Shown in pieces: positions 9,300 to 17,840 of a DNA stretch of 64,000 nt. The translations under genes and the position numbers were made by a program. Numbering within the stretch: the stretch's first letter is position 1; every line of letters starts with the position of its first letter. Location: the NCBI GenBank assembly GCA_009469665.1, contig SSTB01000238.1:11733-75732 (forward strand), read 5' to 3'. Origin of the DNA: Azonexaceae bacterium (lineage in GTDB: Bacteria; Pseudomonadota; Gammaproteobacteria; Burkholderiales; Rhodocyclaceae). The notes beneath the pieces are model-generated. The model saw nothing but the letters and a program-made list of their open reading frames with translations. It was not told the DNA's origin and made no database searches.

Positions 9300-10424
9300 T
9301 TACCGCGCCGAAGCCGGCCCGCGCACAGCCCGCACCAGGGCGAGCACGAACAAACCCAGGCCGCTGGCGGCCAGACCCCCGCCCCAGGCGCTTTCGCCAA
9401 AGACCAGGGCAACCGCGGCGGCGACGAAAAGAAATCCCCGCCACTGGCCGCCTGCCGCCAGACGGGTCCGCATCAGGGTGCGGGCCGGCGTCGCCGGCCC
9501 CGGCCAGCGCCACACTGGTAACAACTGGCTGAGGGCGCCGGTCACCAAAGGCAGAAGAAAACCGGCGCCCCAGACGGCGATGGCCGGGCGGGCCGGCGCC
9601 GCCCCTACGGCATGGGCGACCCCAGCGATCAATGCGACAACGAGGCCGAGAACGGCCATCGCCAGCGAGCCGGCGCCGCCGTCTCGCCACAGGGCGCTCA
9701 GGCCGAAGCGGCGCAACCATTGCCCGGCCAGACTCAAGGCGACGACGAAGAGGATGGCGCCGCCAGCCGCCGCCATGTGCCAGGCGAAAGCCGAACCGAT
9801 GGCCACCACCATGGCGCCTCCCGCCACCGGCCAGAGGCGGCGGCGCAGCCAGACGGCGGCCTCGGGGTCGGGCTTGCCGAGGGCGGTGGGCAAGAGAACC
9901 GGCAGGGTACCGAGAGCCGAAAGCCCGACCAGGCCGAGGACGTTAAGATGCAGGTGGAAAGCGCGGAAACTGGCGTAGAGGCCGGCGCTCGCCACCAGGG
10001 GCGGAATCACGGCCATGGCCAGCATGAGGCAGCCCAGGGCCGCGCCGTACCAGCGCCAGCCGGGATGGGGGGTGCCGAGGCAGGCCCGGACCCGCGACGC
10101 GATCCAGCTGAGGAGCGCCGCCGCCAGGAGGAATTCGGCCAAGGCGGCAAGGTGGAGAAAGCCCCGGGGCACGAGGCCGGCCAAGGCGGCGGCGGCGAGG
10201 GCTCCCGCCAGTTGGGCGCCGAGGGGGACGAGAACGATCGTCCGCCCGGGATCGCCGGTGCGGGTGAGGACCGGCACGAAGTGGCTCATCGCGGCGAAGA
10301 TGAGGGGCACGATGCCCACCGCGAAGGCCAGGTGCGCCACCGCCACCGGATTGCCCCACCCCGCCAGGGTCAGTCCGGCGCTGGCAAGAAGAGAAAGGAC
10401 GGTGACGGTGGCGGTGTAGAGCAA
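9300..10424 (-). CDS. Polytopic membrane protein, NnrS/heme-copper-subunit-I-like
   Basis: The 374 residues hold about ten to twelve hydrophobic helices, with a few conserved-looking polar segments: MSHFVPVLTRTGDPGRT and the histidines in FRAFHLHLNVLGLVG. Such scattered histidines recall NnrS and distant relatives of oxidase subunit I, which bind heme or copper, but I cannot assign a specific family. The start is a TTG directly abutting, in the same frame, the TGA of the DUF2249 gene. DUF2249 and NnrS-type proteins are often linked to nitrogen-oxide metabolism, which fits the nos genes elsewhere in the window (inference). Confidence 0.6.
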   Translation of the reverse strand: MLYTATVTVLSLLASAGLTLAGWGNPVAVAHLAFAVGIVPLIFAAMSHFVPVLTRTGDPGRTIVLVPLGAQLAGALAAAALAGLVPRGFLHLAALAEFLLAAALLSWIASRVRACLGTPHPGWRWYGAALGCLMLAMAVIPPLVASAGLYASFRAFHLHLNVLGLVGLSALGTLPVLLPTALGKPDPEAAVWLRRRLWPVAGGAMVVAIGSAFAWHMAAAGGAILFVVALSLAGQWLRRFGLSALWRDGGAGSLAMAVLGLVVALIAGVAHAVGAAPARPAIAVWGAGFLLPLVTGALSQLLPVWRWPGPATPARTLMRTRLAAGGQWRGFLFVAAAVALVFGESAWGGGLAASGLGLFVLALVRAVRGPASAR

Positions 10425-10691
10425 TCAGCTTTGGACGGCGAAATCGATGACGATGGCCCCCGGCTCCCGCTGGCGGTAGGTGATGGCCAGCCGATCGCCA
10501 TACCGTTGTTGCAGCTGGGCGAGCAGGGGAAGCGGGTCGTGATCGTTGCAAAAGCGCATGGTTTCTCCGGGTTGCAAGGCGTCCAGGGCGCCGAAGATGG
10601 CGGCGTGGCGGAAGCGCTTGGCAATGCCGCGGGCGTCGAAAGGATACAGGGCTTCGGGGGTGGTGTGGTTGCAGACGTGAATGGTTTGCAT
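10425..10691 (-). CDS. DUF2249 domain protein
   Basis: An 88-residue protein starts at an ATG six bases after GGAGC. It fits DUF2249: PFDARGIAKRFRHAAIFGALDAL, then GETMRFCNDHDPLPLLAQL with the HDP motif, then a C-terminal strand. The domain has a TusA/SirA-like fold and is often found in denitrification or redox loci; its molecular role is unsettled. Its TGA is immediately followed, in frame, by the TTG of the membrane-protein gene. Confidence 0.8.
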   Translation of the reverse strand: MQTIHVCNHTTPEALYPFDARGIAKRFRHAAIFGALDALQPGETMRFCNDHDPLPLLAQLQQRYGDRLAITYRQREPGAIVIDFAVQS

Positions 10692-10814
10692 TTTAGCTCC
10701 AGGAAACGGGCCCGGGGTGGGCACAGAAGGCGGATTGTCGCCAGGGCGGCGCCGGTTTTCCTTGATACGGATTGGAATACCCGTGCCAAAACAACGGCCA
10801 AGCCCGCCCTGCGG

Positions 10815-13247
10815 TCAGCCTCCCGAAAGCAGCCGGGCGAAGTCGGCGGGCGGCATGGGGCGGCCGAAATGGTAGCCCTGGGCGACGTGGCAACCCTCGG
10901 CGACGAGGTAGGTGGCTTGTTGGGGCGTTTCCACCCCTTCGGCCGTGATGTCGAGCTTGAGGCTTCGTGCCATCTGGATCACCGCCCGGACGATGGCGGC
11001 ATCGTCCGGGTCGACGAGGATGTCCTTGATGAAGGAGCGATCGACCTTGAGGCGGTCGACGGCAAAGCGCTTCAAATAGGCGAGGCTCGAGTAGCCGGTG
11101 CCGAAATCGTCGATGGCCAGGCTGACGCCGAGTTCCTTCAGGGTGCGCACGGTGTCGAGAACGCTCTCGGAATGGCCCACCAGGATCGATTCGGTCAATT
11201 CGAGTTCGAGGCAGCCGGGCGGCAGGCCGCTTTCGGCCAGGGCCTGCCTGACCGTGTCCACCAGGTTGTCGCGGCGGAACTGGATGGCCGAAAGATTGAC
11301 CGAGACGACGATCTCCTGCAGCCCCGCCCCCCGCCACGCCGCCGCCTGCCGGCAGGCCTCCCGCAGAACCCAGGCGCCGATGGGGACGATGAGGCCGGTT
11401 TCTTCCGCCGCGGTGATGAATCCGCCCGGCAGCATCCAGCCGAGTTCCTTGCTGTTCCAGCGAAGCAGCGCCTCGCAGCCGCAGATGCGCCCGGTGCGCA
11501 TGTCGACCTGGGGCTGGTAGTGGAGTTCGAACTCGTTGGCCCGCACCGCGTCGGCCAGGCGGTTGTGGAGGGCCAGGGTTGCGGCGACGCCGACGTTCAT
11601 GCTCTCGGCGAAAAAACGATAGGCGTTGCGGCCGGCGTCCTTGGCGCAGTACATCGCCGTGTCGGCTTCCTTGAGCAGGGTGTCGAAATCCTGGCCGTCG
11701 CTGGGATAGAGGCTGATGCCGATGGAAAACGAGGTGGTCAGGACGTGCCCGCCGATGGAAATCGGCTCGGCCAGTCGATCGAGAATCTTGCGGGCGACTT
11801 CGGCAGCGACCTCGGAACCTCTCAGATCGGTGAGGACGATGGCGAACTCGTCCCCCCCCTGGCGGCTGATGGTGTCGGTCTGCCGCACGCACTCCTGCAG
11901 CCGTACCGCCACCGCCTGGAGAAGCGCATCGCCGGCGGTGTGGCCGAGGGTGTCGTTGACCGCCTTGAAACGGTCAAGATCGAGGAACAGGAGCGCCACC
12001 GCGGCGCCCGAACGCTGGGCGAAGGCCATGGCCTGCTCGAAGCGGTCCCGCAGAAGAACGCGGTTGGGCAGCCCGGTCAGGGGATCGTGGTAGGCGAGGA
12101 AGGAAATCCGCTCCTCCGCCGCCTTGCGCTGGGTGATATCGGAAAATACCGCCAGATAGTGGGTGAGGCAGCCGTGGGCGTCCCGTACCGCGGAAATGCC
12201 CAGCCACTTGGGGTAGACCTCGCCGTTCTTGCGGCGATCCCAGATTTCGCCCTGCCAGCGCCCGGTGGCGGCGAGAACCTGCCACAGATTGGCGAAAAAC
12301 TCCCCATCGTGGCGGCCGGATGCGAGAAGGCGCGGATTCTCGCCCAGTACCTCGTCGGCGGAAAACCCGGTGATTTCGCTGAAAGCCCGATTCACCGAGA
12401 CGATGCGATTCTGGGCATCGGTAATCATGATCGCCTCGCCGCTGTCCGCAAAGACCTTGGCCGAGAGGCGCAGGCTTTCCTCGCCGCGCTTCCGGTCGGT
12501 GACGTCCTCCTGGATGCTGACGAAGTACTCGACCCGGTCGTGGGGGCCGACGATGGGCATGATGCGCACGTTGTGCCAGCGCAGTTCGCCGCTCTTGTGG
12601 CGGTTGAGCAGTTCGCCGGACCATTCCTGGCCGGCCAGGATGGTGCGCCAGAGGTCGGCATAGACCTCCACCGGGGTCTGGCCCGAGGCGATCAGGGCGG
12701 GGCGCTGGCCGATCGCCTCTTCCGCCGTGTATCCGGTGTTTTCGGTGAAACGCTGGTTGACGAATTCGATGCGGCCGGCGGCGTCGGTGACGATGATCGC
12801 TGCCGGGCTGTGGGCGATGGTCCGGGCCAGGAGGCGTTCCCGCGTCTGGGCGCGGAGGTGGGCGGTGCGGTCCCGGGAAAGGAGGAAGTAGCCGACCAAC
12901 CGCCCGTCCCGGAACAGCCCGGCCATGCGCGACTCGAGAAAATGGGGGCCGTCCTCGAGTTCCACCTGCTGCTCGAAAAGGTGCTCGCCGCCCTGGGCCA
13001 CCTTGGCGGCGACGCGCCGGAAACGGTCGTTGTCGACCCGGAGGTCGTCGTGGATGTCGGTCACCTTGCGCCCCACGACGTCCCGGGCGAGGTGGCCGAA
13101 AAGGCGCGCCGCAACGGCGCTGCAGAAGGTGATGCGGAACTCGGTATCGACCGTGACCACGGCGAGATCCGGCGTCAAATCGAGCACCCGCCCGACCAGC
13201 GAAGGCAGTGCGTCTTCAGGAACGGCTTGGGATGCGTCTTCCGGCAT
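10815..13247 (-). CDS. PAS-PAS-PAS-GGDEF-EAL cyclic-di-GMP signalling protein
   Basis: The 810-residue cytosolic protein carries three PAS-type sensory domains in roughly the first 385 residues. A diguanylate cyclase domain follows with an intact GGDEF (in [11 protein letters not shown]), then a phosphodiesterase domain with an intact EAL (CEALLRW), the [10 protein letters not shown] loop and the late AEGVET motif. Both catalytic signatures look complete, so it may make or break c-di-GMP depending on the PAS input. No transmembrane helix is visible. It appears monocistronic. Confidence 0.95.
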   Translation of the reverse strand: MPEDASQAVPEDALPSLVGRVLDLTPDLAVVTVDTEFRITFCSAVAARLFGHLARDVVGRKVTDIHDDLRVDNDRFRRVAAKVAQGGEHLFEQQVELEDGPHFLESRMAGLFRDGRLVGYFLLSRDRTAHLRAQTRERLLARTIAHSPAAIIVTDAAGRIEFVNQRFTENTGYTAEEAIGQRPALIASGQTPVEVYADLWRTILAGQEWSGELLNRHKSGELRWHNVRIMPIVGPHDRVEYFVSIQEDVTDRKRGEESLRLSAKVFADSGEAIMITDAQNRIVSVNRAFSEITGFSADEVLGENPRLLASGRHDGEFFANLWQVLAATGRWQGEIWDRRKNGEVYPKWLGISAVRDAHGCLTHYLAVFSDITQRKAAEERISFLAYHDPLTGLPNRVLLRDRFEQAMAFAQRSGAAVALLFLDLDRFKAVNDTLGHTAGDALLQAVAVRLQECVRQTDTISRQGGDEFAIVLTDLRGSEVAAEVARKILDRLAEPISIGGHVLTTSFSIGISLYPSDGQDFDTLLKEADTAMYCAKDAGRNAYRFFAESMNVGVAATLALHNRLADAVRANEFELHYQPQVDMRTGRICGCEALLRWNSKELGWMLPGGFITAAEETGLIVPIGAWVLREACRQAAAWRGAGLQEIVVSVNLSAIQFRRDNLVDTVRQALAESGLPPGCLELELTESILVGHSESVLDTVRTLKELGVSLAIDDFGTGYSSLAYLKRFAVDRLKVDRSFIKDILVDPDDAAIVRAVIQMARSLKLDITAEGVETPQQATYLVAEGCHVAQGYHFGRPMPPADFARLLSGG

Positions 13248-13352
13248 GGTTATCGGGGAATCCTAAGGCGGCGGCGGGAAAAACACCATCGGCAAAGAGG
13301 ATTAAGCCGAAATCCGCCGAAGGAAGCCCGGAGCCACCCGGAAAGCGGCGCC

Positions 13353-13625
13353 TCAAGGCGCTTTTCGTTCGCCGATAAATCCCGCGACGCCGTCGATGCG
13401 CTCCAGGCGGACCACGATTTTGCCCTGGGCCTGGCTGCGGGCCACGACATAGCGGTCATCGACGCTGACCACGACGGCCGGGATGGATTGGCCGTTGACG
13501 TAGAGGCTCACCCCCTTGCCGCTATCTCGGCTCTCTTCCAGGGCGGCGCGCAGGGGATCGCCGGCGGCAGCGGCGGCGGAAACGGCCAAGGCGGCGGCGA
13601 GGGAAATCAGATGGCGGGTTTTCAT
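13353..13625 (-). CDS. Small exported protein with Sm/Hfq-like strand pattern
   Basis: The 90-residue product begins with a Sec signal peptide (MKTRHLISLAAALAVSAAAAAG, cut near residue 22) and is preceded by GGAGAAAACC. The mature part, about 65 residues, reads as a small beta barrel: GVSLYVNGQSIPAVVVSVDD, then VVARSQ, then KIVVRLERIDGVAG. The order and spacing resemble an Hfq/Sm-like core, but the protein is exported, so an RNA role is doubtful. No known family is assigned with confidence. It lies 23 bases after the WG-repeat gene and is probably co-transcribed with it. Confidence 0.7.
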   Translation of the reverse strand: MKTRHLISLAAALAVSAAAAAGDPLRAALEESRDSGKGVSLYVNGQSIPAVVVSVDDRYVVARSQAQGKIVVRLERIDGVAGFIGERKAP

Positions 13626-13648
13626 GGTTTTCTCCTTGGTTGAATGAC

Positions 13649-14773
13649 TTACGGGGCATCCTGCCAGACCGCCCTGCCCTGGCGGTCGATCCAGGCGCTG
13701 CGCCGGCCTTCGCTGACGGCGGCGAGGCCGTTCCAGAAGGGCCGGGCGTAGGTGAAGCGGGGCGGGATGACCCATTTTCCGGTTTTATCCACGTAGCCCC
13801 AGAGCTTGTCCTCCTTGGCCGCGGCGAGTCCGTCGCCGAAGGCGGTGACCCGCTCCCAGCGCGCTTCGAGCACCGTCCTGCCGGTCTTGTCGATGAACCG
13901 GCGGCGCTCCCCCGCCTTGACCAGGGCCAGGCCGTCGGAGAAATCCTCGGCGGCGTCGTATTCGGCGGGAACGACCAGGCGGCCCTGGCGGTCGATGAAG
14001 CCGAATTTGCCGTCGATCCAGACCCGCGCCATGCCCTCGCGGAAGTCGCTGGCGTTGTCGTAGCGGGGCGCCACGACCACCCGGCCGGCGGTATCCATAT
14101 AACCCTGCTTGCGGCCGACCCAGAAGCGCACCAGGCCTTCCGCGGCGACCCCGACGAAAGCGGCGCCCGCGGGGGTGATGTCACGACCGGCGGCGTCGAA
14201 GGCGCGCAGGCCGCCTTCGCCTTCGACCCGGGCAACGCCTCCCCGGGCCGGATGGGTCTTGGCATAGCGGGCGGGAACGACGAGCTTGCCACCGCGGTCG
14301 ATGAAGCCGTATTTGACCTGCCCCCACTCGTCGGCCACGCCGACCTGGGCGAGGCCGCCGGCAAACGGCTCGGCGGCCTGGAATTGCGCCGCGATCACCA
14401 CCTGCCGGCGGGCATCGACATAGCCCCAGAGCGCCTTGCCGGCGGCGTCGCGGAGTAAGGCCGGGGCCAGGCCCTCGGCGAAGGGCGCCGTCAGCTCGTC
14501 CTGGGGGGCGATGGCGAGGCTGCCGTCGTGGCCGTAATAGGCCGTACGGCTGCCCTTCTGGACGCGGATGTAGGGGTCGCCGACCACCGGCGCCGAGGAA
14601 AACTCCGCCGGCACCACAAGCTTGCCGCTGCCGTCGATCAAGCCGATGAAATCGCCCTGGCGAATCTGGAAAAGCGCCGGTTCGGCGGCCAAGGCGGCCA
14701 GGGAAGCCAGGGCGGCGGCGAAGGCCGCTCCCCGTCGGCCGGCAAAACCCAGAAACCTGCGAAAATAAGCCAT
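13649..14773 (-). CDS. Exported WG-repeat protein
   Basis: A 374-residue protein with an N-terminal signal sequence (to about residue 30), then a tandem array of WG-type repeats. Each repeat has the pattern GFIDRQGRLVVPAEYDAA followed by a FSDGLALVK-like turn. At least seven can be read from FIGLIDGSGKLVVPAEF to SAWIDRQGRAVW. Such repeats form a beta-propeller-like or solenoid scaffold, usually periplasmic and of unknown binding partner. The ATG directly before AYFRRF follows a GGGGGAAAG ribosome-binding site; open frame further upstream is not needed. Confidence 0.82.
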   Translation of the reverse strand: MAYFRRFLGFAGRRGAAFAAALASLAALAAEPALFQIRQGDFIGLIDGSGKLVVPAEFSSAPVVGDPYIRVQKGSRTAYYGHDGSLAIAPQDELTAPFAEGLAPALLRDAAGKALWGYVDARRQVVIAAQFQAAEPFAGGLAQVGVADEWGQVKYGFIDRGGKLVVPARYAKTHPARGGVARVEGEGGLRAFDAAGRDITPAGAAFVGVAAEGLVRFWVGRKQGYMDTAGRVVVAPRYDNASDFREGMARVWIDGKFGFIDRQGRLVVPAEYDAAEDFSDGLALVKAGERRRFIDKTGRTVLEARWERVTAFGDGLAAAKEDKLWGYVDKTGKWVIPPRFTYARPFWNGLAAVSEGRRSAWIDRQGRAVWQDAP

Positions 14774-14865
14774 ACTTTCCCCCGGGACCAATCGCCAGCC
14801 GTCATCATAGCGGTTTGCCGCCCGCACGCTACCCACTTGCCACGCCTTCGCCCGCCAAGCCTTTC

Positions 14866-15597
14866 GTGACGCCGTTCCTGCGCCCTTGCCTCGTCCTCCT
14901 CGGCGTCCTCGCCCTGGCCGCCTGCGCCCCCCTTCCGCCAAGCGGGATCGCCGGCGCCCTGTGGCATCCGTCCCCCAACCAGGACGCCCGCCGCCCCAAC
15001 TTCGTGATCCTCCACCAGACCACCGGGCGCGAGGCCACGGCGGCCCTGGCCACCCTGTCCGACCCGGCAAGAAAGGTCAGCGCCCATTACCTCATCGGCC
15101 GCGACGGCCAACTCTACCAGTTGGTCGACGAGGGCCGGCGGGCGTGGCACGCTGGGGTTTCCTACTGGGGCGGGCAGACCGACCTCAACTCCGCTTCTGT
15201 CGGCATCGAACTCGACAACAGCGGCGACGAACCCTTCGCCACCGCCCAGATCGACGCCCTGCTCGACCTGCTCGCAGGCCTCGTCGAACGCCACCAGATT
15301 CCCCGCAGCAACATCATCGGCCACGGCGACATCGCCCCGGGGCGCAAGGTCGATCCGAGCCGCCACTTCCCCTGGCAACGCCTTGCCGAACGCGGTTTCG
15401 GCCGCTGGTGCGAACCCGCCGCCGATCAGCCTCCCCCCGCCCTCGACGGCCCCCTGGCCTTGCGCGCCCTGGGTTACGAGGTGAGCAACCTGCCGGCGGC
15501 CATCGCCGCCTTCCGCCGCCACTTCCTCGGCGACGACGGCATCGAACTGGGCGAAGACGGCCTGCGCCGCCTCGACTGCCTGCTCAAAACCCCTTAA
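14866..15597 (+). CDS. N-acetylmuramoyl-L-alanine amidase (amidase_2), lipoprotein
   Basis: The 243-residue protein begins with a lipoprotein signal ending in LALAAC and continues with an AmpD/AmiD-like amidase_2 domain. Zinc and catalytic positions are visible in FVILHQTTG, SAHYLIGRDGQLYQLVDEGRRAWHAG and IIGHGDIAPGRKVDPSRHFPW. Like E. coli AmiD it should be outer-membrane anchored and cleave the amide between MurNAc and L-Ala of peptidoglycan fragments. A C-terminal peptidoglycan-binding-like tail follows. I chose the GTG that places the lipobox correctly; a TTG at 14815 would add 17 residues before the signal. Confidence 0.87.
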   Translation: MTPFLRPCLVLLGVLALAACAPLPPSGIAGALWHPSPNQDARRPNFVILHQTTGREATAALATLSDPARKVSAHYLIGRDGQLYQLVDEGRRAWHAGVSYWGGQTDLNSASVGIELDNSGDEPFATAQIDALLDLLAGLVERHQIPRSNIIGHGDIAPGRKVDPSRHFPWQRLAERGFGRWCEPAADQPPPALDGPLALRALGYEVSNLPAAIAAFRRHFLGDDGIELGEDGLRRLDCLLKTP

Positions 15598-16150
15598 TCA
15601 GGCCGTGCACCCGCTTGAAGGCCGGGTGGTCGGCGCCCCGCAGCCATTCGAAGAGCACCATTTCGGCTGTCACCAGGCGGGCGCCGCCGGCCCGCGCCCG
15701 CTCGAAGGCGGCCAGGCGGTCCTCGCCGGACCGGGAGCCGCAGGCGTCGCGGATCACCCAGCAGTCGTAGCCGGCCGCGACGATGCCCAGCACCGTCTGC
15801 AGGACGCAGACGTGTGCCTCCATGCCGCCCACCAGAACCTGGGTGCGGCCTGCCTGGCCCAGGGCTTCGGGCAGGGCCGCCTCGTCCATGGCGGAAAAAT
15901 GGCGTTTGCCCAGGATTTGCGAAGGTGGAACCAGCTCCCGCAGGGACGCGAGGGTGGGGCCGATGGCTTCCGGGCAATGTTCGGTGAGGAGCACCGGCAC
16001 ACCCACCGCCCGGGCGCCCTGGACAAGCGCCAGACAGCGCCGCTCGACGCGCTCGCGGTCGGCGATATGGGGGGCCAGCCGGGCCTGGACATCGACCACC
16101 ACGAGGATGGAACGCCCGGCATCGACCATTGCGGCAAGATTTTCCGTCAT
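15584..16150 (-). CDS. Isochorismatase-family cysteine hydrolase
   Basis: The 188-residue protein shows the family's catalytic Asp (VVVDVQARLAP), Lys (LGKRHFSAM) and Cys (GMEAHVCVLQT) in the usual order. It belongs to the YcaC-like hydrolase group, whose substrates are often unknown amides. The ATG is used because AAAGGAAGCGAC upstream is a good ribosome-binding site; a TTG five codons earlier is less likely. It lies 11 bases after the dehydratase-like gene and is probably in one operon with it. Confidence 0.85.
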   Translation of the reverse strand: MTENLAAMVDAGRSILVVVDVQARLAPHIADRERVERRCLALVQGARAVGVPVLLTEHCPEAIGPTLASLRELVPPSQILGKRHFSAMDEAALPEALGQAGRTQVLVGGMEAHVCVLQTVLGIVAAGYDCWVIRDACGSRSGEDRLAAFERARAGGARLVTAEMVLFEWLRGADHPAFKRVHGLIKGF

Positions 16151-16161
16151 GTCGCTTCCTT

Positions 16162-17727
16162 TCAATCGCCCCGCCCAGGGGTCTTGCGGCTCGCCGGCAG
16201 GGCGACCATGGCCGGGGCCTGACAGCCTTCGGCGCAGCAGCGGCCGGGCTGGCGGTTGCGGGTGATGGCCCGGGTCGGGTCGTCGACCAGGCCGCGGTCG
16301 AGGAGCCGCTCCACCAGGTCGACCTTGTTGCCCAGGGGATAGTTGCGCCAGATTTCGGTTTTCATCGCCTCCGGCGAACCGCCGCCGTGCAGGCTGATGA
16401 CCGAATACCAGCCCGCCTGGTAGCTGGCGGTGAGGTCTTCAATGAAGCGGGCGACTTCGATGCGCTTTTCATAGGGGATGTCGGAGCGGGCCGCCAGCAC
16501 CTCGGAAAGCCGTCCGGCGGTGGCCGGGTTGTGGTCTTCGTCCGGCCCCGGCAGGGTGACGATGAGACCGCCGGAAACGTGGTGGGCCAGCCGCTGCATG
16601 TCGTAGATCTGGGTGGCGAGAAGAAGCTTGCCGATGTTGGCGAAGACCGCTTCGGGCACCATCACCCCGGCAGCGGCGTCGAAATTGCCATACACCGAGG
16701 CGGCGACGCCGCAGGCGTAGAACCCCTCGACGATCTTGATGAGTTCGACCATGGAATCGCGCAGGTTGTCGGCCCGCCCGAGGTCAATGCCGTTGGCCTC
16801 GGTCATCAGAGCGCCGGCGCCGATCAGCAGGTCGCCGAAGCCGGCCCGGGCGGCGATGCAGGTGTGGCGATGATGGGCCGTATAGTCATAGACCAGGGGG
16901 CCGGCGTAATCCCATTCGCCGGCCAGGAAAACCCGCTCCCAGGGCACGAACACCCGATCAAAGAGCACCACCGCCGTCGATTGGCCGTAGCGGCCGCTGA
17001 ACTTGGCCCCCGCCTCGCCCGGCCGGCCGGCCGGGCGGGCCACCAGGGTGATGCCCTCGGCGTCCACCGGCAGGGCGCAGCACAGGGCGAAATCCCGGTC
17101 GGCCTCGGCCATGTTGCGGCAGGGCATGACCAGCAGTTCGTGCATGTAGGGGCCGCCGGTGACGATGGCCTTGACCCCGGAAATGACGATGCCGCCGGGC
17201 TGCCTTTCGACGATGTGGAGGTAGCTGTCGGGATTTTTCTGGGCGGCGGGGCGCAGGCTGCGGTCCCCCTTGGCGTCGGTCATCGCCACGCCGAGGGTGA
17301 GGTCGTCGGCGTAGACCCGCCGCAGATAGGCCTCGACCCGCGGCCGGTAGGCGGTACCGCGCTCGCCGTCGAGGCGGCAGGCGCTCTGCCAGATGGCCGC
17401 CAGGGCGTCGCCCCCGAGATAGCGCTGGGCGCAACCGGTTTCCTGGCAAACCAGGCGCACGGCTTCGAGCTTGTTGAGCAAATCCTGGCTGTCAGCGGGA
17501 ATGGCATTGAGGCGATTGACCGCCACCGCCCCGACCACCCCGACCTCGGCCCGCATCACCGGCGCCAGGGCCTCCCGCAGGGCCAGGTCGTAGGTCAGGG
17601 CGACGGCGTTCACCCCCGGCGCCAGGGCCGGCTCGTCGGCCACCGACGCCACCGCCTTGCCATCCACGTAGACCCGCGGCCGGTAGCGGCGCAGGGATTG
17701 GCGATAAGCCTCTCCGGACATGAGCAT
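16162..17727 (-). CDS. 4-hydroxybutyryl-CoA dehydratase / HpaB-superfamily protein with altered Fe-S ligands
   Basis: The 521-residue protein has the length and motifs of the AbfD/HpaB flavoprotein superfamily: RVYVDGKAV near the start, AMTDAKGDRSLRPAAQKNPD, IVISGVKAIVTG, VPWERVFLAGEWDYAG and ISLHGGGSPEAMKTE. In clostridial AbfD the [4Fe-4S] cluster is held by Cys99, Cys103, Cys299 and His292. Here the matching segments read GCAQRYLGGDA and AHHRHTCIAARAGFGD, keeping the first cysteine and the histidine but replacing the other two by Tyr and Ala. The C-terminus carries an extra CCAEGC cluster. The flavin fold is clear; the reaction is not. An AGGAG fixes the ATG start. Confidence 0.75.
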   Translation of the reverse strand: MLMSGEAYRQSLRRYRPRVYVDGKAVASVADEPALAPGVNAVALTYDLALREALAPVMRAEVGVVGAVAVNRLNAIPADSQDLLNKLEAVRLVCQETGCAQRYLGGDALAAIWQSACRLDGERGTAYRPRVEAYLRRVYADDLTLGVAMTDAKGDRSLRPAAQKNPDSYLHIVERQPGGIVISGVKAIVTGGPYMHELLVMPCRNMAEADRDFALCCALPVDAEGITLVARPAGRPGEAGAKFSGRYGQSTAVVLFDRVFVPWERVFLAGEWDYAGPLVYDYTAHHRHTCIAARAGFGDLLIGAGALMTEANGIDLGRADNLRDSMVELIKIVEGFYACGVAASVYGNFDAAAGVMVPEAVFANIGKLLLATQIYDMQRLAHHVSGGLIVTLPGPDEDHNPATAGRLSEVLAARSDIPYEKRIEVARFIEDLTASYQAGWYSVISLHGGGSPEAMKTEIWRNYPLGNKVDLVERLLDRGLVDDPTRAITRNRQPGRCCAEGCQAPAMVALPASRKTPGRGD

Positions 17728-17840
17728 CGGAACTCTCCTCAAAAAAAGACGCCAGCAATAGCTGCTCTGACTCCAGACGGAAGCGTATGTTCCGCGCTAA
17801 ACTTCCGCTCACATTAAAACATCTGGCGGAGACACGGCCC

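Noticed and set aside
9612..13643. Very long plus-strand open frame (more than 1,300 codons)
   Set aside because: It lies antisense to thrC-side membrane, DUF2249 and GGDEF-EAL genes whose motifs are clear. Long antisense frames are expected at this GC content.
17728..17840. SAM-type riboswitch before the sulfhydrylase gene
   Set aside because: The leader is short and does not show the conserved elements of SAM or SAH aptamers.
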